NCBI GenBank assembly: GCA_024643305.1
Contig: JAHENE010000158.1
Coordinates: 1 to 5,080, forward strand
Reading direction: 5' to 3'
From: Thiobacillaceae bacterium
GTDB taxonomy: Bacteria; Pseudomonadota; Gammaproteobacteria; Burkholderiales; Thiobacillaceae
DNA length: 5,080 bases
A program made the position numbers and the translations under genes. Shown here piece by piece: positions 1 to 5,080 of this stretch. Each line of letters opens with the position of its first letter. The first letter of the stretch is position 1. The notes under the pieces are model-generated. The model did no database searches. It saw nothing but the letters and a program-made list of their open reading frames with translations, and had not been told where the DNA came from.

Positions 1-197
1 CCAAGGCTGACAAACTCTCGCGCGGGGTGGCCAATAAAACCTTGCTTGAAGTGCCTGCTGCGGTGAAATCCTACCCGCAAGTCAGCGTGCAGCTTTTTTC
101 CAGCCTGGCCAAACAGGGGATAGAGGAGGCGGAGTCCGTGATTGGTGGTTGGATGAAGGAGCAGACCACGGAGAAAAGCGGGCAGGAAACGGCGTGA
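1..197 (+). CDS. 3' end of an unidentified protein gene (partial)
   Basis: Frame 3 is open from the left edge to a TGA at 195-197 and gives the last 64 residues of a protein. The tail reads as mostly helical, with a stretch around VSVQLFSSLAKQGIEEAESV that looks amphipathic. It ends in a polar, charged tail (KEQTTEKSGQETA) with no recognisable catalytic motif or membrane segment. I do not recognise the family. A phasin-like or other helical-bundle protein is conceivable but unsupported. The reading frame is credible because it is open to the edge, has normal codon use for the window and is followed directly by non-coding sequence. The upstream part lies outside the window, so neither function nor operon membership can be judged. 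Confidence 0.6.
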   Translation, partial: KADKLSRGVANKTLLEVPAAVKSYPQVSVQLFSSLAKQGIEEAESVIGGWMKEQTTEKSGQETA

Positions 198-227
198 GAG
201 CCCGGGCTTGAGGGGCAACATCCGCAC

Positions 228-266
228 AAATAAAAAGCCCCCGGCCAAGGGGTTAGGCCGGGGGCT
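228..266 (-). terminator. Rho-independent terminator, minus-strand oriented
   Basis: Bases 236-246 (AGCCCCCGGCC) pair perfectly with 256-266 (GGCCGGGGGCT), an 11-bp GC-rich stem with a 9-nt loop. On the minus strand the stem is followed by TTTTATTT. On the plus strand it is followed by AAAGACC, with no U-run. The hairpin should therefore stop minus-strand transcripts well, and it is not a canonical terminator for the plus-strand gene ending at 197. No minus-strand protein gene lies immediately to its right, which is why a small RNA is suspected. Confidence 0.75.
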
Positions 267-269
267 AAA

Positions 270-290
270 GACCTTCCATTGCTGAAGGTC
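270..290. repeat. Perfect 7-bp hairpin in the hemB upstream gap
   Basis: GACCTTC (270-276) and GAAGGTC (284-290) are exact inverted copies around the 7-base loop CATTGCT. The hairpin starts three bases after the terminator stem and abuts the next hairpin with no gap. It can form in RNA from either strand. Such close tandem packing suggests a structured RNA rather than an operator. Confidence 0.6.
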
Positions 291-313
291 CCCGCTCAGG
301 GAGGAGAAGCGGG
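291..313. repeat. 6-bp hairpin with purine-rich GGGAGGAG loop (plus strand)
   Basis: CCCGCT (291-296) pairs with AGCGGG (308-313) around an 11-base loop. On the plus strand the loop is CAGGGAGGAGA, which contains a strong Shine-Dalgarno-like GGAGGAG with no ATG, GTG or TTG at usable distance. It also contains CAGGGAGG (297-304), an exact fit to the CANGGANG pattern bound by CsrA/RsmA. On the minus strand the same loop is an anti-Shine-Dalgarno sequence. The weaker pairing CAGCA (317-321) with TGCTG (330-334) follows. Confidence 0.5.
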
Positions 314-352
314 AGACAGCAAAGCCATCTGCTGAAATAGAGCGCTGAGGCG

Positions 353-379
353 TAAAATAGTTCCAGAAAATTTCAGGAG
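353..379 (+). promoter_or_regulatory. hemB ribosome binding site and weak candidate -10
   Basis: AGGAG at 375-379 lies 6 bases before the GTG at 386 and decides that start. TAAAAT at 353-358 would serve as a -10 element. The best upstream -35-like match, CTGAAA at 332-337, leaves a short 15-base spacer, so the promoter assignment is weak. If this promoter is used, the leader is short and excludes the hairpins at 270-313. If transcription enters from further left, they are included. Confidence 0.4.
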
Positions 380-382
380 TAA

Positions 383-1393
<1,011 letters not shown>

Positions 1394-1397
1394 ATAT

Positions 1398-1970
1398 TCA
1401 GCCATGCAAAAGCGCTCGTACCTGCTCCAATCGCGCGCGTTTGAGGCTGCCGTCCGATTGCAGGCGGCGCATCTGACGCAGTTCGTTTGCAGGATATAGC
1501 GTCAGTTCGACTGCCGCTCGCGGGTCTTCAAGTGAATAATGCGGATAACTCTGATCTTCGCTGCGGAGTTCGCTTCGGCGGTAGGCTAGCTGGCGATTCA
1601 AAAAGAAAAATTCCAGTTCCTTTTCGCTGTCGGTAAAGAGCTGGAGGTTTATTTCTGAATTGCGGCCAGCCGTGCCGTTCAATACGGCTCCAGTAAGGTG
1701 CGGGTTGAAAACATCCAGCAATTCCATATATTCCACTGCGACTTGCCGAAGCATGGATAGCCTGTCCTGCTGTTCCTGCCCTTGGTAAAGCGACTGGTAG
1801 CTGCGCAAGGCTTCTTCAATTTCATGGTTGTCTGGGAGATGCCGGCTGTCCGGAACGCCCAACTGCCGGGCTGCCTTCCGCTTTGCGAATCCGTAATCCA
1901 TGCCCCCGTCCTCGGCGAGCATTCTTGCCGCCTCGTGCGCAATGCGCCGGCGCATGTCGCTTGATTTCAT
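1398..1970 (-). CDS. Conserved proteobacterial protein, degenerate nucleotidyltransferase-like
   Basis: This 190-aa soluble protein has no signal peptide or membrane segment. It belongs to a proteobacterial family I recognise but cannot name. The N-terminal half (about residues 7-85) is helical, with the family-like stretch EAARMLAEDGGMDYGFAKRK and then LPDNHEIEEAL. Residues 93-112 read GAVLNGTAGRNSEINLQLF, which resembles the hG[S/T]...S-D-x-D core of small nucleotidyltransferases. Where two catalytic aspartates are expected it has E106 and N108, so it is probably non-catalytic or divergent. VELTLYP near 154-160 may be the third beta strand. Its ATG overlaps the mrcA stop by 4 bases (ATGA), and only a weak AGG precedes it, so translation is probably coupled to mrcA. 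Family members may carry a misleading label such as UDP-N-acetylmuramate-alanine ligase; nothing here resembles a Mur ligase. The nucleotidyltransferase fold is inference. Confidence 0.85.
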   Translation of the reverse strand: MKSSDMRRRIAHEAARMLAEDGGMDYGFAKRKAARQLGVPDSRHLPDNHEIEEALRSYQSLYQGQEQQDRLSMLRQVAVEYMELLDVFNPHLTGAVLNGTAGRNSEINLQLFTDSEKELEFFFLNRQLAYRRSELRSEDQSYPHYSLEDPRAAVELTLYPANELRQMRRLQSDGSLKRARLEQVRALLHG

Positions 1971-4291
1971 AGGCCTGTTTCGTTTTGAAGAGGATTCCCT
2001 GAGCCGTCCTTAAGCAAGCTGCCTGCGGGGGAGGCAAGACTTTCCTGGTAAAAATATTCAGTTATTCCTCCAGGTGTGCCTTCGGGCAGAATTTCTCCGG
2101 TAGTGGGGTCTATAAGAGCAGAGACGATACCCTCCGGTGGAGAGAGGGGTTTTTGTGGCGTCTTGGCGAGAGCGCTACCCATGAAATCTATCCAGATTGG
2201 CAGGGCTGACTGTGCACCCGTCTCACCCGGCCCCAAGGATTTTGGCTGATCAAAGCCGATCCAGGCTACCGCGACCATATCCGGGCTGAAACCGGCAAAC
2301 CAACCATCGCGCTGGTCGTTTGTGGTGCCGGTCTTGCCGGCAAGGTCGGATCTGCCCAGTTGATTGACGCGAGCGGCAGTTCCGCGCCGGACCACATCCT
2401 GCATCATGCTGGTCATGAGAAATGCATTGCGGGGATCGAGAACGCGAGGCGCGCCATTGCTGACGGTCTGAGGGCGGCTTTCCATCAATACCTTGCCTGT
2501 GCCGTCGTATACCTTTTCAATCAGGTAGGGGGTGACCTTAAAGCCGGTATTGGCAAAAACGGAGTAGGCGCCCGCCATCTGCAGGGGAGTGGCGGAGCCT
2601 GCGCCCAGAGCCATGGTGAGGTAGGGTGGGTGGCGCGAGGGATCAAAGCCGAAACGCTGGATGTAGTCACGTGCATACTCGGGGCTGATAGCCTGCAGGA
2701 TGCGAATGGAAACAAGATTAAGAGACTTGGTCAGGGCCGTGCGCATGCGTACCGGTCCGGAAAATGTGCCATCGTAGTTTTGCGGCTCCCATGGTGTGCC
2801 GCCTGCTTCCTCGGCGGTGAGGGATAGCGGGGCGTCTTCAATGATGCTGGCTGGTGTGTAACCTTTTTCCAGCGCGGCGGAATAAATAAAAGGCTTGATG
2901 CTGGAACCGGGCTGACGCCAAGCCTGGACGGCATGATTGAATTTGTTGCGGCTGTAATCGAAACCGCCCACCAGGGCTGTTATTGCCCCATTGTTTGGGT
3001 CAACCGCCACAAGCGCTGCCTCGATTTCGGGCAATTGACTGATCCTCCAGCTGCCATCCTTGTTTTTCCGAAGCCGTACAAGTGCGCCGGGATAGAGACG
3101 TTTGCCGGACTTGGCTTTTTCGCTCAACCAGACAGCCGCCAGTTTTAAGGAGGCGCCGGTTACTTCTACACGCTTGTCGTCCGGCAGCATGGCCGTCAGG
3201 CTTTTGGGCTTGGCTGAAATCACAATGGCGGGAACAAGACCGTTGACGGTGTCGATGCTGCGCAGCGAGTCATGCATGAAAGCGTCGCGCGCTTCCTTTT
3301 CGGCAGGTAGAACGAAGACCTTTTCGGGGCCGCGGTAACCGTGACGCTCGTCATAATCCAGTACACCATTCCATAAGGCCAGATTTGCTGCCTGTTGATG
3401 GCTGCGGCGGATTGTGGTCACTACCTTGTAACCTGTGTTGTACAAGGTTTCCTCGCCGTATTGCTGCACCAAAGTCTGTCTGACCATCTCTGCTGCGTAG
3501 TCGGCGGGCAAATCAACCACGCGCTTTTCTCGACGCACGACCAGCTTTTCCTTTAATGCCTGCTGGTAGCCTTGCTCATTGATGAAATCCAGTTTCCGCA
3601 TACGCCCGAGCACATAGTGCTGACGCGCGGTTGCGCGCAAGGGATTGACGACCGGGTTATAAAGCGACGGCCCCTTTGGGAGGCCCGCCAGCATGGCGAT
3701 TTCAGCGACGCTTAACTCCTTGAGTCCCTTCCCAAAGTAGGTTCGGGCAGCAGCCTCAAAGCCATAAGCCCTCTGCCCCAGGTAAATTTGGTTGATATAC
3801 AACTCCAGAATCTTGTCTTTGGGAAGGTTGTGCTCAATTTTTAGAGCGAGCATGGCCTCGGAAAACTTGCGGGTGAGCGTCCGCTCCCTGCTCAGGAAAA
3901 AATTTCGCGCAACCTGCATGGTGATCGTGCTGGCGCCCTGCGATGCCCCACCGGAGAGCAGATTTGCCACTGCAGCACGAAGCACGCCCAGGGTGTCCAC
4001 ACCGCCGTGTTCATAAAAGCGCTCATCTTCGGCAGCGATTATGGCCTGCTGCATCAGCTTGGGGACTTGCTCGATCGGCATGAATGCCCTTCGCTCCTCG
4101 CCGAATTCGGCAAGCAGCGCCCCATCGGATGAATAGATGCGCAAAGGGATCTTGGGCCTGTAATCCGTCAGGCTTTCCAGCGAGGGCAAATTCGGATAAA
4201 TCAGTGCGGCCGCAAGGCCGGCGAGTGCGGCACCTACCAGTCCCAGCCCAATAAAAAAAGCCAAGGCGTAGTGCCACCGTTGCGAGAACAT
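1967..4291 (-). CDS. mrcA: Penicillin-binding protein 1A, bifunctional transglycosylase/transpeptidase
   Basis: This class A PBP polymerises lipid II into glycan strands and cross-links the peptides at the periplasmic face of the inner membrane. It has 774 aa from the ATG at 4291. Domains in order: a short cytoplasmic N-terminus; one membrane anchor (about 8-33); a GT51 transglycosylase (about 55-230); an OB-like insert (about 320-425); and a transpeptidase (about 425-700). GT51 motifs are EDERFYEHGG with catalytic E88, GASTITMQVARN, and KILELYINQIYLG with E163. Transpeptidase motifs are SSIK with nucleophile S463 and K466, SLN at 523-525, and KTGT from K653. All catalytic residues are intact and the length is normal for PBP1A. 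The start is ambiguous: TTG at 4297 gives two more residues but sits only 4 bases from AGAGG, whereas ATG at 4291 is 10 bases away. It shares an ATGA overlap with the next gene. Confidence 0.96.
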   Translation of the reverse strand: MFSQRWHYALAFFIGLGLVGAALAGLAAALIYPNLPSLESLTDYRPKIPLRIYSSDGALLAEFGEERRAFMPIEQVPKLMQQAIIAAEDERFYEHGGVDTLGVLRAAVANLLSGGASQGASTITMQVARNFFLSRERTLTRKFSEAMLALKIEHNLPKDKILELYINQIYLGQRAYGFEAAARTYFGKGLKELSVAEIAMLAGLPKGPSLYNPVVNPLRATARQHYVLGRMRKLDFINEQGYQQALKEKLVVRREKRVVDLPADYAAEMVRQTLVQQYGEETLYNTGYKVVTTIRRSHQQAANLALWNGVLDYDERHGYRGPEKVFVLPAEKEARDAFMHDSLRSIDTVNGLVPAIVISAKPKSLTAMLPDDKRVEVTGASLKLAAVWLSEKAKSGKRLYPGALVRLRKNKDGSWRISQLPEIEAALVAVDPNNGAITALVGGFDYSRNKFNHAVQAWRQPGSSIKPFIYSAALEKGYTPASIIEDAPLSLTAEEAGGTPWEPQNYDGTFSGPVRMRTALTKSLNLVSIRILQAISPEYARDYIQRFGFDPSRHPPYLTMALGAGSATPLQMAGAYSVFANTGFKVTPYLIEKVYDGTGKVLMESRPQTVSNGAPRVLDPRNAFLMTSMMQDVVRRGTAARVNQLGRSDLAGKTGTTNDQRDGWFAGFSPDMVAVAWIGFDQPKSLGPGETGAQSALPIWIDFMGSALAKTPQKPLSPPEGIVSALIDPTTGEILPEGTPGGITEYFYQESLASPAGSLLKDGSGNPLQNETGL

Positions 4292-4301
4292 ATTCAACTA
4301 A

Positions 4302-4347
4302 CCTCTAAAGTTTGCATGATTATATGCGTTAACGGTGTTGCATTTTG
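4302..4347 (-). promoter_or_regulatory. mrcA promoter (perfect -10) and ribosome binding site
   Basis: On the minus strand a perfect TATAAT is read from 4324 to 4319, and AGAGG from 4306 to 4302 serves as Shine-Dalgarno. There is no extended TG motif. The hexamer at a 17-base spacing (CAAAAT, rc of 4342-4347) is a poor -35, so an activator may be needed or the promoter may be weak. The implied start near 4312 would give a 5' leader of about 20 nt. Confidence 0.55.
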
Positions 4348-4381
4348 AGCACAAACATTAATCAGGGTTCGGTAATAACCT

Positions 4382-4434
4382 AAAAAAATGTTGAAAAATT
4401 CAAAATGCTGTTAGGATTTAAACATAAATATAAA
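4382..4434 (+). promoter_or_regulatory. Candidate pilM promoter with upstream A-tracts
   Basis: TATAAA at 4429-4434 matches the -10 consensus at five of six bases. The sequence at the -35 position (TGCTGT, 4406-4411) is poor. A-tracts at 4382-4388, 4394-4398 and 4402-4405 fall where an UP element would contact the RNA polymerase alpha subunits, about 40-60 bases before a start near 4441. An alternative pairs TTGAAA (4391-4396) with TAGGAT (4412-4417), but with a 15-base spacer. No sigma-54 -24/-12 site with proper GG and GC is seen. Confidence 0.35.
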
Positions 4435-4460
4435 GAAAATTTTATAACCTTCTATAGCCA

Positions 4461-4466
4461 AAGGGA
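4461..4466 (+). promoter_or_regulatory. pilM ribosome binding site (decides a TTG start)
   Basis: AAGGGA lies 7 bases before the TTG at 4474, a normal Shine-Dalgarno spacing. The in-frame ATG at 4405 has no Shine-Dalgarno and would add 23 codons of AT-rich, intergenic-looking sequence. The internal ATG at 4522 also lacks one and would remove residues just before the conserved LGLDIG motif. Confidence 0.6.
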
Positions 4467-4473
4467 ATTTTTC

Positions 4474-5080
4474 TTGAAACTCGGATTTAGTCTTGATGCG
4501 TTTTCTGCCAAGTCGCCCCCAATGCTGGGGTTGGATATTGGTACGACTTCGGTCAAATTCGTAGAGATTTCCGAAGTTGGCAAAGACCACTATCGTGTGG
4601 AACGCTATGCCATAGAGCCCTTGCCAAAAGATGCGGTTAAGGAGGGTGATATTGCCAACGAGGAGCAGGTCGTTGAGGCGCTTGAAAGCGCCTGGAAACA
4701 AATGGGCGGCCGTGTAAAAAACGTTGTCATGGCATTGCCCGCCTCGGCTGTAATCACCAAAAAGATTTTGCTTCCGTCTGGCCTTAGCGGCGTTGAGATG
4801 GAAACTCAGGTGGAAAGTGAAGCTAATCAGCTCATTCCCTTTCCCCTGGATGAGGTAAATCTTGATTTCCAGGTGTTGGGAGCTGCGCCGGGCAGCCCCA
4901 ATGACGTGGAAGTTTTGTTGGCGGCAGCGCGCAAGGAAAAGGTGGAAGACCGCGTAGCCTTGGCCGAAGCCGCTGGCCTCAAGGCTTTGGTCATGGATGT
5001 GGAATCGTACGCAACCATGACTGCATATGAAAGGATTGCCCGTTTGTTGCCGGAATCGGGTGTTGGGCAGACAGTCGCCA
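4474..5080 (+). CDS. pilM: Type IV pilus assembly protein PilM (5' part, runs off the window)
   Basis: PilM is a cytoplasmic actin-like ATPase-fold protein. It binds the N-terminal tail of PilN and links the PilNOP alignment complex to the pilus motor under the inner membrane. The window holds the first 202 residues; the usual length is about 350-360. The N-terminal PPMLGLDIGTTSVKFVEIS (about 15-33) is the actin-fold phosphate-1 motif. VMALPASAVITKKI (about 85-98), EANQLIPFPLDEV (about 116-128) and AAGLKALVMDVESYA (about 166-180) are typical PilM landmarks. The TTG start is chosen from the AAGGGA upstream and from an N-terminus of expected length. The frame is intact to the right edge. Its position opposite mrcA predicts pilN, pilO, pilP and pilQ downstream, outside the window. 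Confidence 0.95.
   Translation, partial: MKLGFSLDAFSAKSPPMLGLDIGTTSVKFVEISEVGKDHYRVERYAIEPLPKDAVKEGDIANEEQVVEALESAWKQMGGRVKNVVMALPASAVITKKILLPSGLSGVEMETQVESEANQLIPFPLDEVNLDFQVLGAAPGSPNDVEVLLAAARKEKVEDRVALAEAAGLKALVMDVESYATMTAYERIARLLPESGVGQTVA

Larger units (their letters stand above)
229..347 (-). ncRNA. Candidate minus-strand small RNA with anti-SD loop and intrinsic terminator
   Basis: Read on the minus strand, the gap before hemB holds in order a weak 5-bp hairpin (334-317), a 6-bp hairpin (313-291), a perfect 7-bp hairpin (290-270) and a strong terminator hairpin (266-236) followed by a U-rich run. The 11-nt loop of the second hairpin reads UCUCCUCCCUG, which contains CUCCUCC, a match to the anti-Shine-Dalgarno core. 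C-rich single-stranded loops plus a 3' Rho-independent terminator are the usual build of trans-acting bacterial sRNAs. The 5' end is a guess: a TATTTT element (rc of 354-359) could be a -10, but there is no good -35 at the right distance. The alternative is that the hairpins belong to the plus-strand hemB leader. The sRNA reading is inference; only the structure is seen. Confidence 0.35.
4298..4473. other. Divergent mrcA/pilM intergenic regulatory region
   Basis: This 176-base spacer is clearly more AT-rich than the flanking genes, most strongly from 4381 to 4475. It holds the mrcA promoter on the left and probable pilM promoter elements on the right. Between them is a small inverted repeat, GGTT (4366-4369) with AACC (4377-4380). 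A second, TTGAA-AAA-TTCAA, lies at 4391-4403. The mrcA-against-pilM divergence is a common proteobacterial arrangement, so shared regulation is possible. No operator of a known regulator is recognised. Confidence 0.6.

Noticed and set aside
236..266. Terminator for the plus-strand gene ending at 197
   Set aside because: The stem is strong but is followed on the plus strand by AAAGACC rather than a U-run. The U-tract exists only on the minus strand, so plus-strand termination is at best secondary.
1398..1970. UDP-N-acetylmuramate-alanine ligase (a label that may appear on members of this family)
   Set aside because: At 190 aa it is far too short for MurC and has no GxxGKT/S ATP-binding motif or other Mur ligase signature.
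2360..2827. A 155-codon plus-strand open frame inside mrcA
   Set aside because: It lies opposite the conserved transpeptidase domain of PBP1A, has no recognisable protein features, and is explained as an antisense shadow of a GC-rich gene.
4325..4360. Sigma-54 promoter around TTGCATTTTGAGCAC
   Set aside because: The invariant GG at -24 and GC at -12 cannot be placed with the right spacing on either strand.
4411..4701. A 96-codon minus-strand open frame across the pilM start
   Set aside because: It overlaps the conserved PilM phosphate-1 region on the opposite strand and covers the promoter region, so it is a shadow frame.

Overview
This is a 5.08 kb chromosomal window from a Gram-negative proteobacterium, most likely a betaproteobacterium. 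The support is a PBP1A gene (mrcA) divergent from pilM, the first gene of the type IV pilus pilMNOPQ cluster, and a HemB of the Mg-type that closely resembles the Pseudomonas enzyme. I cannot name the genus. I see no mobile element, CRISPR array, rRNA, tRNA or sign of recent transfer.

Layout from left to right. (1) The 3' end of an unidentified + strand gene (to 197). (2) A 188-base non-coding gap (198-385) that is unusually structured. It holds an 11-bp GC-rich hairpin whose U-tract lies on the minus strand, followed by two perfect hairpins and one weaker hairpin in tandem. (3) hemB (+, GTG start, 386-1393), porphobilinogen synthase. (4) A 190-aa minus-strand protein of a proteobacterial family I recognise but cannot name (1398-1970), with a degenerate nucleotidyltransferase-like motif. 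Its stop lies 4 bp from that of hemB. (5) mrcA (minus, about 1967-4291), bifunctional PBP1A, joined to gene 4 by an ATGA overlap. (6) A 176-base AT-rich divergent promoter region (4298-4473). (7) The first 202 codons of pilM (+, TTG start), running off the right edge.

The coding content is mostly housekeeping: tetrapyrrole synthesis, peptidoglycan polymerisation and the pilus inner-membrane platform. mrcA and the 190-aa gene form a two-gene minus-strand operon. hemB and pilM are transcribed the other way on either side of it.

The part most worth a second look is 229-347, which reads in two ways. On the minus strand it looks like a small RNA of about 120 nt with a canonical intrinsic terminator and a C-rich anti-Shine-Dalgarno loop. 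On the plus strand it could be a hemB leader with a CsrA/RsmA-type CANGGANG motif in a hairpin loop. Neither reading is proven from sequence alone.
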